From positions 149,001-213,000 of the forward strand of contig NZ_JAAVUY010000011.1 of NCBI RefSeq assembly GCF_018449695.1: a DNA stretch of 64,000 bases. Reading direction: 5' to 3'. Shown here one piece after another: positions 25,060 through 34,145 of the stretch (positions are counted from its first letter, which is position 1; each line of letters starts with the position of its first letter). Position numbers and translations under genes: made by a program. The notes beneath the pieces are model-generated. The model saw only the letters and a program-made list of their open reading frames with translations, made no database searches and was not told the origin of the DNA. The stretch comes from Bradyrhizobium sp. dw_411. Lineage in GTDB: Bacteria; Pseudomonadota; Alphaproteobacteria; Rhizobiales; Xanthobacteraceae.

Positions 25060-26316
25060 ATGTCTGACAACAACCACTTCACGCGCCGCGGCCTGTTGAA
25101 GACCGCCGCCGGCGCCGCGCTGGTATCGGGAGTTTCCGCACCGGCAATCCTGCGCGCGCAAACCGCCGACGTGATCCGCATCGGCCATCTGACACCCCGC
25201 ACCGGCTTTCTCGGCCCGCTCGGCGAATACGCCGTGATGGCGATCGATCTGGCGGTGGAAGAAATCAACGCATCCGGCGGCATGATGGGCCGCAAGGTCG
25301 AGGTGCTGAAAGAGGATTCGGTCAATCCGCAGACCGCATCCAGCAAGGCCGAGCGCATGATCGAGCGCGACAAGGTCGCCTGCATCATCGGCGAGATCTC
25401 CTCCGCCTCGTGTCTCACGATCGCGCAAGTCGCCTCGCGCAACAAGACGCTGTTCATCAACACCGGCGCCAATTCGGATGCGCTGCGCGGCAAGGATTGC
25501 CAGCGCTACATGTTCCATGTCGAGTCGCAGAACTCGATGTATGTCAAAACCGTCGGCCGCTCATTCCTGCGCGACGGCCTGGTCAAGGGCAAGAAATGGT
25601 ACTCGCTGACGGCGGACTACGCCTTCGGCCACGACCTGTTGAAGGTTTCAAAGCGTTTCATGGAAACCAACGGCGGCAATTTCGTCGGCGACGATCTGGT
25701 GCCGACCGACGCGACGGATTTTTCCGCTTATCTATTGAAAATCCGCGAGGCCAAGCCCGATCTGGTCGTGATCAATCTCTCCGGCAACCAGATCACCAAC
25801 TTCCTCAAGCAATATGCCGAGTTCGGCCTCACCTTCCCGGTCGGCGGATTCGGCTTCGACACCGCGTTGGCCTGGGCTGCCGGCAAGGGCAATTTCGTCG
25901 GCACCTGGCCGGTCGTCTGGCATCATCTCTTGGAAACGCCCGGCTCCAAGGCGTTTGTCGCAGCCTTCACCAAGAAATATTCCAAGCCGCCGGAAAACCA
26001 GGCCTGGGGCGAATACGTCGCGGCCAAAATCGTGGCGCAGACCGTCAACGAGATCAAATCGGCGGAATCCCCGAAGATCATCGAGCAGTTCGAAAAGGGG
26101 GCGAAATACGATGTGCTCAAGACGCGGCCCGGCTATTTCCGCGCCTCGGATCATCAATTGATGCACGAGATGTATGCGGTCACCGCGCTGCCGGCCGACA
26201 AGGTCAAAAACCAGTGGGACATCTTCACCTCCAGCCCGCCGGTGCCCGGCCCCGACGAGGATCTGGAAGTGATCGCGGCGACGAAAGAGGAGAATAGCTG
26301 CACGTTCCCGAGCTAG
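25060..26316 (+). CDS. branched-chain amino-acid-type ABC transporter binding protein, Tat-exported
   Basis: A 418-residue type I periplasmic binding protein. The N-terminus HFTRRGLLKTAAGAALVSGV is a twin-arginine signal, so it is probably exported folded. The two-lobed LivK/AmiC fold follows (GHLTPRTGFLGPLG, SSASCLTIAQVASRNK, YAFGHD). A ribosome site (GGGAG) lies before ATG 25060. It heads an operon with LivH, the LivM-G-F fusion, a 3-hydroxyacid dehydrogenase and a BKACE enzyme, so the ligand is probably the substrate of those enzymes rather than an amino acid. Confidence 0.92.
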   Translation: MSDNNHFTRRGLLKTAAGAALVSGVSAPAILRAQTADVIRIGHLTPRTGFLGPLGEYAVMAIDLAVEEINASGGMMGRKVEVLKEDSVNPQTASSKAERMIERDKVACIIGEISSASCLTIAQVASRNKTLFINTGANSDALRGKDCQRYMFHVESQNSMYVKTVGRSFLRDGLVKGKKWYSLTADYAFGHDLLKVSKRFMETNGGNFVGDDLVPTDATDFSAYLLKIREAKPDLVVINLSGNQITNFLKQYAEFGLTFPVGGFGFDTALAWAAGKGNFVGTWPVVWHHLLETPGSKAFVAAFTKKYSKPPENQAWGEYVAAKIVAQTVNEIKSAESPKIIEQFEKGAKYDVLKTRPGYFRASDHQLMHEMYAVTALPADKVKNQWDIFTSSPPVPGPDEDLEVIAATKEENSCTFPS

Positions 26317-26319
26317 GCT

Positions 26320-26400
26320 GTCATTCCGGGATGGTGCGCTGGCACCAGACCCGGAATCTCGAGATTCCGGGTTCGATGCTTCGCATCGCCCCGGAATGAC
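26320..26400. repeat. palindromic repeat GTCATTCCGGGA...CCCCGGAATGAC
   Basis: An 81-base palindrome with the same outer arms and the same CCCGGAATCTCGAGATTCCGGG core as the copy at 17236. Here it lies inside the operon, between the binding-protein gene and livH. A stable hairpin there could protect the upstream message and give more binding protein than permease; this is inferred from position. Confidence 0.85.
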
Positions 26401-26432
26401 GAAGGTATCTTCCCTGTCGAAAGCCCCCTTCC

Positions 26433-27311
26433 ATGTCCGCCATGTTGCTGGCACAGCAAATCCTCAACGGGCTGCTTGACGGCGTTTATTATCTTTTGAT
26501 CGCGCTCGGCCTGTCGCTGATCTTTTCGCTCGGCGGCATCGTCAACCTGGCGCATGGCGCGTTCTATGCGATCGGCGCCTATCTCACGCTGGTGCTGTCG
26601 CCCTATCTCGGCTTCGGCGGCGCGTTCGTGGCGGCGCCGATCGCGGTCGCGCTGTTGGGAATGGCGATCGAGCGTACATTGTTCCGGCGCTTTTATCGTT
26701 CCGATCCGATCCTCTCGCTGCTGATGACGTTCGGCCTTGCCATGGTCGCCGAGCAGGCGTTGCGGATGATCTTCGGCGCGCCGCCATTATCCTTTTCGAT
26801 ACCGCCGTGGTTGCGCGGACAGGTCGCGATCGGCAGCTTCATCTATTCGTTCTATCGCGTGGTATTACTTGGCATCGCGGCGACCTGCGTCGCCGGCCTG
26901 TGGCTGCTGCTGCAAAAGACATCCTTCGGCCGCGTGGTGCGCGCCGGCGTACAGAATCCGGACATGGTCGGCGCGCTCGGCATTTCGCTGCAGCCCTATA
27001 TGTCCGCCGTCGCTGCGCTTGGGATCGGGTTGGCGGGCCTCGCCGGCGTGTTGCTGGCGCCGATTTATTCGATCCATCCGGCGATGGGCCAGGAGATCAT
27101 CACACCGGCTTTCGTCGTTGTGGTGATCGGCGGTCTTGGATCGTTCTGGGGCGTGGTGGCCGCCGCACTGCTGGTCGGCCTCGTCAAAGGCCTCATGGTC
27201 GGCATCGGCTATTCCGCGGCGTCCACCGCGGCGATCTATCTGTTGATGCTGCTTGTCTTGCTGTTCCGGCCGCGCGGCCTGTTCGGCGAGCGCATCACCC
27301 GGTTCGAGTGA
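26433..27311 (+). CDS. branched-chain-type ABC permease, LivH family
   Basis: A 292-residue inner-membrane permease with about eight hydrophobic segments and the LivH landmarks LIFSLGGIVNLAHGAFYAIGAY near the N-terminus and VVVIGGLGSFWG in the last third. It forms the channel with the LivM domain encoded by the next gene, whose start lies eight bases after this stop. No unusual features were seen. Confidence 0.9.
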   Translation: MSAMLLAQQILNGLLDGVYYLLIALGLSLIFSLGGIVNLAHGAFYAIGAYLTLVLSPYLGFGGAFVAAPIAVALLGMAIERTLFRRFYRSDPILSLLMTFGLAMVAEQALRMIFGAPPLSFSIPPWLRGQVAIGSFIYSFYRVVLLGIAATCVAGLWLLLQKTSFGRVVRAGVQNPDMVGALGISLQPYMSAVAALGIGLAGLAGVLLAPIYSIHPAMGQEIITPAFVVVVIGGLGSFWGVVAAALLVGLVKGLMVGIGYSAASTAAIYLLMLLVLLFRPRGLFGERITRFE

Positions 27312-27319
27312 GGCGCGGA

Positions 27320-29839
27320 ATGTCGAAGCGCCTGCCTGTTCCGCTGCTGATTGCCGCCTTTGGGCTATTGGTGTTGCCGCCGATATTGCTGGCGCTCGGG
27401 CTGACCATGACGTCCGCCACGGAAGTGGTGATCTTCGCCACCGCCTGCATGGCGCTCAATATCCTGGTCGGCCATACCGGTTTGGTATCCTTTGGTCACG
27501 GCGCCTGGTTCGGCTTGGCCGCCTATGCTGCAGCGCTCCTGCAGCGCAACTGGATGCAAGATTCGTTTTTCGGACCGCTGATTGCCGGAGTCTTGATTGT
27601 CGTGGCCGTAGCCGCGGCGTTCGGCTTCCTGATCCTGCGACGACGCGGCGTCTATTTCTCTTTGCTGACGCTGGCGCTGTCGGCGATGCTTTACGCGGTG
27701 TCGTTTCGCTGGACCGACGTGACCGGCGGCGAGAATGGCCTCGGCGGCATCACCCGGCCGACGCTGTTCGGGCTCAATATGGAATCTTCGACCGCCTATT
27801 ACTGGCTGGCCGCAACTGTCGCATTCCTGGTGCTGATATTGCTATGGCGCTTTCATCATTCGACCATGGGCACCGTGCTGGTTGCGATCCGCGAGAACGA
27901 GCAGCGGGCGCGCTTCCTCGGCTATCCGACCAACCGCTACAAACTCGCGGCCTTCGTGCTGTCGGCCGGCATCACCGGACTTGCCGGCATCCTTCTGCTG
28001 TTTCAGAACCGCATGACCTCGGCCGATCCGATCTCAGTCGCCTTCTCCGGCGATCTGCTGGCGATGGTCGTGATCGGCGGCATGCGCAGTTTCCTGGGGC
28101 CGGCGCTGGGCGCGCTGTTCTTCATCCTGTTCCGTGAATTCCTCGGTATCTATACCGAGAACTGGCTGTTCTGGTTTGGCCTGGTGTTCGTGGCCTTTAT
28201 CGTGTTTTCGCCGACCGGCTTGATCGGCATCGGCGAGCGGCTGATCGCGCCGTTCCGCAAGAAGACGACTGAAGACGCCGCGATGTCGGCGCGCCGCATC
28301 GAGGTCCTCCCGCTGCCTGAATTCCTGCGGCCGAAATCTCACATCGTAGGTCCCGTGCTTTCCGCCCGCCACATGGTCAAGAGCTTTGGCGGCATCAAGG
28401 CGGTTCAGGGCGTCGACATTTCCATTGCCGACCGGACGCTTCACGCGCTGATCGGGCCCAACGGCGCCGGCAAGACCACCGCATTCAATCTGCTGTCGGG
28501 CCTCTACCCGCCAGATCAGGGCACGGTATCGCTGATGGGACAGCCGATATCGGGACATACGCCGGAGGAGATCGCGCGCGCCGGCATCGGCCGCTCGTTC
28601 CAGATCACCAATCTGTTTCCGGCGCTCAGCGTCGGCGAAAATATCCGCCTCGCGGTGCAGGCGCGCAACCCGCGCCGCTTCGATCCTCTCACGCCGGCGC
28701 TGTCGATCGACGCGATCAATGCCGAAACCGACGCCACCATTCGCTATCTCGGCCTCGCCGGGATCGAACAGGCCGAAGCCGGCATGCTCTCCTATGGCGG
28801 CCAGCGGCTGCTCGATATGGGCGTGGCACTGGCGACGGCGCCGCGCGTGCTGCTGCTGGACGAGCCGCTCGCGGGCCTCGCCGCAGCGGAACGCGAGCGG
28901 ATCGGCGCCATCATCAAACGCATCTCGTCCGACCTGCCGGTGCTGCTCGTTGAGCACGATATCGACCGGGTGTTTCAACTCGCCGATCACGTCACCGTCA
29001 TGAATGAAGGCCGGGTGCTGCTCGACGGCAGCGTCGAAGATGCCCGCGCCAGCCCCAAGGTGCAGGAAATCTATATCGGCTCCGGCGCGGCCGCCGTCGC
29101 CGCGCGTCCGCGCGAAACCGCCGCCGGCGGCAACGCATTGCTGGTCGCCGAACACGTCGATACGTTCTATGGCAAGAGCCACATCCTCAACGATGTCGGC
29201 TTCACGCTGCATGGCAATGAGATCATCGCGCTGCTTGGCCGCAACGGCGCCGGCAAATCGACCCTGTTGAAGACATTGATTGGCATCGCGCCGGCCGCCA
29301 ACGGCTCGATCAAACTCGCCGACAACGAATTGATCGGGCTGTCGTCGGCGCAAACCGCCCGCCTCGGCATCGGCTATATGCCGCAGGGCCGCGGGCTGTT
29401 TGCCGGCATGAGCGTCGAGCAGAATCTCGAATTGGGCGGCCTGAAGCGCCAGACCGGCAACGGCGTGCACTGGACACGCGAGCGTATCTACGAATATTTC
29501 CCGCGCATCCGCGAACGGCTCGACAGCCCGGCGGATTATCTGTCCGGCGGCGAGCAGCAGATGGTCGCGGTGGCGCGGGCGCTGTCCGGCGACGTGCGGG
29601 TACTCTTGCTCGATGAACCCTTTGAAGGCCTTGCCCCGGCGGTGGTCGAGCAATTATTCGAGACTTTCGATCGCCTACGCAAGGAAATCGCCATCATCAT
29701 CGTCGACCATCATCTCGATCTGGCCCTGGCGCTGTCCGACACTACCGTGGCGCTGGAGCGCGGGCGTATAATCCATCAGGGACCATCCAAGGCGCTGCGC
29801 GACGATCTCGATCTGCGCCGCAAGGTGCTCTGGCTGTGA
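27320..29839 (+). CDS. LivM-LivG-LivF triple fusion (ABC permease plus two ATPases)
   Basis: One uninterrupted 839-residue frame carrying three transporter subunits. Residues ~1-315 are a LivM permease (GHTGLVSFGHGAWFGLAAY; VVIGGMRSFLGP). Residues ~348-595 are a LivG ATPase with Walker A GPNGAGKTT at ~379 and a signature weakened to SYGGQ. Residues ~608-839 are a LivF ATPase with Walker A GRNGAGKST at ~640 and signature LSGGEQQ. ATG 27320 is in frame and fits the LivM N-terminus; the frame can be read further upstream but only through livH in another phase. The fusion fixes permease and both ATPases in 1:1:1 ratio. It lies between LivH and a CryL-like dehydrogenase on one transcript. Confidence 0.93.
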   Translation: MSKRLPVPLLIAAFGLLVLPPILLALGLTMTSATEVVIFATACMALNILVGHTGLVSFGHGAWFGLAAYAAALLQRNWMQDSFFGPLIAGVLIVVAVAAAFGFLILRRRGVYFSLLTLALSAMLYAVSFRWTDVTGGENGLGGITRPTLFGLNMESSTAYYWLAATVAFLVLILLWRFHHSTMGTVLVAIRENEQRARFLGYPTNRYKLAAFVLSAGITGLAGILLLFQNRMTSADPISVAFSGDLLAMVVIGGMRSFLGPALGALFFILFREFLGIYTENWLFWFGLVFVAFIVFSPTGLIGIGERLIAPFRKKTTEDAAMSARRIEVLPLPEFLRPKSHIVGPVLSARHMVKSFGGIKAVQGVDISIADRTLHALIGPNGAGKTTAFNLLSGLYPPDQGTVSLMGQPISGHTPEEIARAGIGRSFQITNLFPALSVGENIRLAVQARNPRRFDPLTPALSIDAINAETDATIRYLGLAGIEQAEAGMLSYGGQRLLDMGVALATAPRVLLLDEPLAGLAAAERERIGAIIKRISSDLPVLLVEHDIDRVFQLADHVTVMNEGRVLLDGSVEDARASPKVQEIYIGSGAAAVAARPRETAAGGNALLVAEHVDTFYGKSHILNDVGFTLHGNEIIALLGRNGAGKSTLLKTLIGIAPAANGSIKLADNELIGLSSAQTARLGIGYMPQGRGLFAGMSVEQNLELGGLKRQTGNGVHWTRERIYEYFPRIRERLDSPADYLSGGEQQMVAVARALSGDVRVLLLDEPFEGLAPAVVEQLFETFDRLRKEIAIIIVDHHLDLALALSDTTVALERGRIIHQGPSKALRDDLDLRRKVLWL

Positions 29840-29875
29840 GGACGATATAAGTGAATAATAGTGTGAGTGAAGAAA

Positions 29876-30823
29876 ATGCCGAATACTGAACGCCACGTCG
29901 CCATTGTCGGCGCCGGCTTGATCGGACGCGCCTGGGCCGCGATCTTCGCGCGCGCCGGATGGCATGTGCGGCTGACCGATCCGCATGCGCCGACGCTGGA
30001 AGCCGCACCGCGCCTGATCCTCGATGAATTGCGCGCGCTGGCCCGTCATGGATTGGCCGACGATCCCGCCGGCGCGGTCGCGCGCGTGTCGGTCGCGGCA
30101 AATCTCGAAGCGGCCGTGGCGGGCGTCGAATTCGTCCAGGAAAACGGGCCTGAGAAAGTCGAAGAGAAGCGACTGATTTTTGCCGAGCTCGACCGGATGG
30201 CGCCGAAAGATGCGCTGCTGGTGTCCTCGACTTCGGCCATTACGGCGTCGCGCTTCACCGAAACGCTGCCCGGCCGGGCGCGCTGCCTGGTCGGTCATCC
30301 CGTCAATCCGCCGCATCTGGTGCCGCTGGTCGAACTGTGCGGCGCGCCATGGACATCGCCCGAAGCGATCGACCGAGCCCGGACAATCTATCGCGAGATC
30401 GGACAGGTGCCGGTCACCATCAATCGCGAGATCAACGGCTTTGTGCTGAACCGGCTGCAGGGCGCGCTGCTCGCCGAGGCATTTCGGCTGGTCGGCGAAG
30501 GCTATATCTCGGCGGAAGACCTCGATCACACCGTCAAGGACGGACTCGGGTTGCGATGGTCATTTCTCGGCCCGTTCGAGACCATCGAACTCAACGCGCC
30601 CGGCGGCATCCCGGATTACTGTGCGCGCTATACCGGTTTCTACAAGGAGCTTGCATCCACCGCCGCCGGGCCTGAAGTGTATCAGAGCCCCAACGTCGAC
30701 CGGGTAATCGCGGCGTGGCCGCATCAACCCACGCCGGAGCGCGTCGCCGCCCTGACGCAACGCCGCAACGAACGCCTCGCCGCGCTGGCCGCGCACAAGG
30801 CGAAACAAAACGATAAACCCTGA
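29876..30823 (+). CDS. 3-hydroxyacid/3-hydroxyacyl dehydrogenase, CryL (L-gulonate/carnitine dehydrogenase) type
   Basis: A 315-residue NAD-dependent dehydrogenase. The N-terminal Rossmann motif is GAGLIGRAW; Ser-Ser-Thr-Ser and HPVNPPHLVPLVEL carry the catalytic Ser/His region, and GFVLNRLQ begins the helical C-terminal domain. The whole length follows lambda-crystallin/L-gulonate 3-dehydrogenase, the same group as bacterial L-carnitine dehydrogenase, rather than fatty-acid FadB. The product would be a free beta-keto acid, exactly what the next gene's family cleaves. GAAGAAA before ATG 29876 serves as ribosome site; an ATG three codons earlier is possible. Confidence 0.87.
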   Translation: MPNTERHVAIVGAGLIGRAWAAIFARAGWHVRLTDPHAPTLEAAPRLILDELRALARHGLADDPAGAVARVSVAANLEAAVAGVEFVQENGPEKVEEKRLIFAELDRMAPKDALLVSSTSAITASRFTETLPGRARCLVGHPVNPPHLVPLVELCGAPWTSPEAIDRARTIYREIGQVPVTINREINGFVLNRLQGALLAEAFRLVGEGYISAEDLDHTVKDGLGLRWSFLGPFETIELNAPGGIPDYCARYTGFYKELASTAAGPEVYQSPNVDRVIAAWPHQPTPERVAALTQRRNERLAALAAHKAKQNDKP

Positions 30824-30852
30824 ATTCAACTCGCAACCAAGAAGGAAAAAAC

Positions 30853-31776
30853 ATGAGCCGCAAAGTTATCATTACCTGTGCCGTCACCGGCGCGATCCAC
30901 ACCCCGTCAATGTCGAAGGCGTTGCCGATCACGCCGCAGGAAATCGCCGACGCCGCGGTCGATGCGGCTGAAGCGGGCGCCGCGATCGTGCATCTGCACG
31001 CCCGCAACCCCAAGACCGGCCAGCCCGACCAGACCCCGGAAGCCTTTGCGCCGTTCCTCAAGATCATCAAGCAGCGCTCGAACGCCGTGATCAACCTTAC
31101 CACCGGCGGCGCGCCGACCATGACGGTCGACGAGCGCGTACGTCCTGCCGCCGTCTACAAGCCGGAAGTCGCTTCGCTCAACATGGGCTCGATGAATTTC
31201 GCGTTTTTCGGCATGCTCAACCGCTTCAAGAAATTCGAGCATGACTGGGAGCTCAAGCACCTGCAGAACAAGGATATCGTGTTCCGCAACACCTTCCAGG
31301 ACATCGAATATGTTCTCAATACCCTGTCGGAAACCAATACCCGCTTTGAGTTTGAATGCTACGACACCGCGCATCTCTACAATCTGAATTACTTCCTCGA
31401 ACGCGGGCTGGTGAAGCCGCCGCTGTTCGTCCAAACCGTGTTCGGCCTGCAGGGCGGCACCGGCGCACATCCGGAAGACGTGCTGCACATGAAGCGCACC
31501 GCCGACCGGCTGTTCGGCGACAAGATGGTGTGGTCGGTGCTCGGCGCCGGGCGCAATCAACTGCCGATCGCGGCAATGGCCGCCGCGATGGGCGGCAATG
31601 TCCGCGTCGGACTGGAAGACTCGCTGTGGGCCGCGCCGGGCCGGATGGCGGCCTCCAACGCGGAGCAGGTGACGCTGGCGCGAAAGATCATCGAAGGCCT
31701 CGGCCTGGAGATCGCGACCGCCGACGAGGCGCGCGAGATTCTGCAATTGAAGGGCGGGGATAAGCTCGAGGTTTGA
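30853..31776 (+). CDS. BKACE beta-keto acid cleavage enzyme (DUF849)
   Basis: A 307-residue member of the BKACE family (3-keto-5-aminohexanoate cleavage enzyme, Kce). These zinc enzymes condense a beta-keto acid with acetyl-CoA and release acetoacetate plus a new acyl-CoA. Zinc ligands His47 and His49 (VHLHAR) and Glu255 (VGLEDSLW) are visible, as is the TTGG segment near residue 85. ATG 30853 follows AAGAAGGA. As last gene of the operon it would process the keto acid made by the CryL-like enzyme. Known subgroups act on dehydrocarnitine, beta-ketoadipate and others; the subgroup here cannot be fixed by eye. Confidence 0.92.
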   Translation: MSRKVIITCAVTGAIHTPSMSKALPITPQEIADAAVDAAEAGAAIVHLHARNPKTGQPDQTPEAFAPFLKIIKQRSNAVINLTTGGAPTMTVDERVRPAAVYKPEVASLNMGSMNFAFFGMLNRFKKFEHDWELKHLQNKDIVFRNTFQDIEYVLNTLSETNTRFEFECYDTAHLYNLNYFLERGLVKPPLFVQTVFGLQGGTGAHPEDVLHMKRTADRLFGDKMVWSVLGAGRNQLPIAAMAAAMGGNVRVGLEDSLWAAPGRMAASNAEQVTLARKIIEGLGLEIATADEAREILQLKGGDKLEV

Positions 31777-31800
31777 GGTTTGGCGGGCGCTTCCTTGTTA

Positions 31801-31945
31801 CCTCTCCCGCTTGCGGGGGAGGTCGACGCGCTCGACGCGCAATTGCGCGCCTGAGCGCGTCGGGTGGGGGAAGTCTATCCTCCACACCCGCGTTTGCGGA
31901 GGCACCCCAATCCCGACCCTCCCCGCAAGCGCAGGAGAGGGGGCG
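31801..31945. repeat. palindromic repeat, CCTCTCCCGC...GGAGAGGG family
   Basis: A long inverted element between convergent genes (stops at 31776 and 31984). It has left arm CCTCTCCCGCTTGCGGGGG, inner hairpin around GCGCAATTGCGCGC, and right arm CCCTCCCCGCAAGCGCAGGA. It probably ends both converging transcripts; the function is inferred from place only. Confidence 0.75.
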
Positions 31946-31983
31946 CACCTCCGCTATCGCTGCAGATTAAACTGCCTCTGTCG

Positions 31984-32991
31984 TCACCCCAACTGTCCCG
32001 TCGCCTTTTCCAGCAGGCTCCAGGCTTCCTCGCCATACTTTGCTTTCCATTCCGCATAGAAGCCGGCCTTCTTCAAAACCTCGCGGAACGGCGCGGGGTC
32101 CGTGTCGTTGAAGGTGATGCCTTTTTGCTTCAAAAGGCCCGCAAGGTCATCGTTGAGTTTGGTCACCGCATCGCGCTGCTTGATGGCGCTCGTGTTAAAT
32201 CCGGCGGCGACCTTCGTCTTGAGTTCGTCGGGCACGCCGTTCCAGGTCCGGTTGCTGGTGACGACCCAGGAGCCATCCCAGACGTGGTTGGTCCGTGAAC
32301 AGAACTTCTGAACCTCGTAAAACTTCGACGTCTCGGCAACGACCAGCGGGTTCTCCTGTCCGTCGACGACACCCGTTTGCAACGCGCTATAGACGTCGGA
32401 AAGATTGATGCTGGTCGGCGAGGCGCCGAGCGCCTTGAACAGCGAAACATAGACCTGACTGACCGGAACGCGGATCTTGAAATTCGCCAGATCCGTGGGG
32501 TCCTTGATCGGCTTCTTGCTGGTGGTGATCTGCCGAAAGCCGTTGTTCCAGATTTTCTCGAACGCATAGAGCCCCGCTTTGTCGAAGCCCGCGCGAATCA
32601 GCGCACCAAGTTCGCCATCCATCGCGGGCCACACGGCATCGGCATTCTTGAAAGCAAAGCCCGTTCCATTGATGGCGGCGATCGGTACCAGATTGGCGAA
32701 GATCAGCCCGCCAGTGCTGAAGAAGTCGATGGCGCCGGAGCGTACCTGCGACAAGAGATCGCTGTCGCCGCCGAGCTGGCTGTTCGGGAAAACGCCGATA
32801 TCAACTTTGCCGCCGGTGTCCTGCCTGATCTGGGCGGCGGCCTCGACCGCGAATATATTCACCGGATGGGTGGCGGAAAAGCCGTGGCCGAATTTCCAGG
32901 TGTAGTCGGCAGCCACCGCGCGTCCGATGTAAGGCATCGCCAGACCAGCGCCGCCAAGGCCTGCCAGGACCTTTCTGCGAGATACAATCAT
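31984..32991 (-). CDS. TRAP transporter binding protein (DctP family), orphan
   Basis: A 335-residue extracytoplasmic binding protein with a twin-arginine-like N-terminus (SRRKVLAGLGGAGLAMPYIG) and the DctP fold: KFGHGFSATHPVN, FPNSQLGGDSDLL, the carboxylate-binding Arg within FKIRVPVS, and GVVDGQENP. TRAP carriers take up C4-dicarboxylates, sugar acids, ectoine and other organic acids. Neither the DctQ nor DctM membrane subunit is in the window, so it must work with a distant partner. Its leader resembles that of the ABC binding-protein gene at 40064. Confidence 0.9.
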   Translation of the reverse strand: MIVSRRKVLAGLGGAGLAMPYIGRAVAADYTWKFGHGFSATHPVNIFAVEAAAQIRQDTGGKVDIGVFPNSQLGGDSDLLSQVRSGAIDFFSTGGLIFANLVPIAAINGTGFAFKNADAVWPAMDGELGALIRAGFDKAGLYAFEKIWNNGFRQITTSKKPIKDPTDLANFKIRVPVSQVYVSLFKALGASPTSINLSDVYSALQTGVVDGQENPLVVAETSKFYEVQKFCSRTNHVWDGSWVVTSNRTWNGVPDELKTKVAAGFNTSAIKQRDAVTKLNDDLAGLLKQKGITFNDTDPAPFREVLKKAGFYAEWKAKYGEEAWSLLEKATGQLG

Positions 32992-33159
32992 GATTTCCCC
33001 CGTACTTTTTTATTTTGGTGCTCAAGTCCTCGGTCGGGCCGGTGGACGGCCCGTTCCGATCACCATCGTACTTGCTCTGGTCGGCGTCTGCTATCGCGTA
33101 GTTGGCGGCGGCTATCGGCCGCACCCGGCCTGGGATCATGCCAAGGCAGGTTGCGCTTT

Positions 33160-34143
33160 TTAGAAGTTGATGTTCGCGGCCTTGATGATCGGGCCCCACT
33201 TTTCGATCTCGGCCTGCGTAAAGGCCTTCAGATCGGCCGGACTTCCGCCTGCCGGCTCGGCACCGAAATTGGAAAGGAATTCCTGCGTCTTCGGCTCCTG
33301 CAGCCACGCATTGGCGGTCGCGTTCAGCTTGGCCACGATTTCGCTGGGAACCTTCGCGGGCAGCAGCAGCGCATACCAGACGCTCGCCTCGAAGCCGGGG
33401 AGCCCTGATTCTGCGACCGTCGGCACATCAGGGAGTTTCGACCAGCGTTGCGAAGACGCGATTGCGAGCGCCTTGATCTTGTTGTCCAGGATGGAGGGAA
33501 CATAGGCCGCCAGCGAATCCATGCCGATGTCGATATGGCTGCCGATCAGATCGCTCAGGATCGGGGCACTGCCGCGATACTGGGCCTTGCCGAACTCGAT
33601 CCCGACCGTGCGGCCCAACAGCTCGCCGGTGATGTGACCCAAGGTGCCGTTGCCCGGAAACCCTGCCGTGGTCTTGTTCGGGTTGGCTTTTGCGTAAGTG
33701 ATAAAATCCTTGAGCGACCCATAGGGCGCGTCCGGCCGAGCGGTGACGATCACAGGCGCCTTGGCGACGAGCACGACCGGCGCAAAGTCGCGCTGCGGGT
33801 CGAACTCCATGTCCTTGTACATCAGCTTGTTGGTCGCGGCTTGCGCGGTGGTCGCAAACAGAACCGTGTAACCGTCGGCCGCGGCGCGCGCGACAGCACC
33901 CGCGCCGATATTGCCGCCGGCGCCGGTTTTGTTCTCCACGATAAAGGGCTGACTGAATTTCTCGCTCAGTTCACGGGCAAGACCGCGGGCGATCACATCA
34001 GAGCTGGTGCCGGCCGCAAATGGAACGATCATCGTCACCGGACGCGACGGCCAGGTTTCCGCATGACCCGACGCGGCTTGCGCGAAGCACAGAACCGTTC
34101 CCAGCAACACAGACGCAGCGGCCCGCCGATTGATCGGTCGCAT
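33160..34143 (-). CDS. Bug/TctC-type binding protein
   Basis: A 327-residue periplasmic solute-binding protein; ATG 34143 was chosen because of the GGGAGAAATA ribosome site and the signal peptide that follows (about residues 1-28). A longer frame to 34497 runs antiphase through the next gene. Family blocks are WPSRPVTMIVPFAAGTSSDV, NKTGAGGNIGAG and a C-terminal ADLKAFTQAEIEKW. Only two bases separate it from the stop of the dihydroorotate-dehydrogenase-like gene, so the two are translationally coupled. No TctAB is present. Confidence 0.9.
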   Translation of the reverse strand: MRPINRRAAASVLLGTVLCFAQAASGHAETWPSRPVTMIVPFAAGTSSDVIARGLARELSEKFSQPFIVENKTGAGGNIGAGAVARAAADGYTVLFATTAQAATNKLMYKDMEFDPQRDFAPVVLVAKAPVIVTARPDAPYGSLKDFITYAKANPNKTTAGFPGNGTLGHITGELLGRTVGIEFGKAQYRGSAPILSDLIGSHIDIGMDSLAAYVPSILDNKIKALAIASSQRWSKLPDVPTVAESGLPGFEASVWYALLLPAKVPSEIVAKLNATANAWLQEPKTQEFLSNFGAEPAGGSPADLKAFTQAEIEKWGPIIKAANINF

Positions 34144-34145
34144 GA

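Noticed and set aside
26807-27319. 171-codon N-terminal extension of the LivM-G-F fusion
   Set aside because: It lies antiphase inside livH and reads as Arg-rich noise; the LivM family N-terminus begins at 27320.
31801-32298. Several frames running through the repeat at 31801-31945
   Set aside because: They are products of the palindromic repeat and the antisense of the TRAP binding-protein gene.
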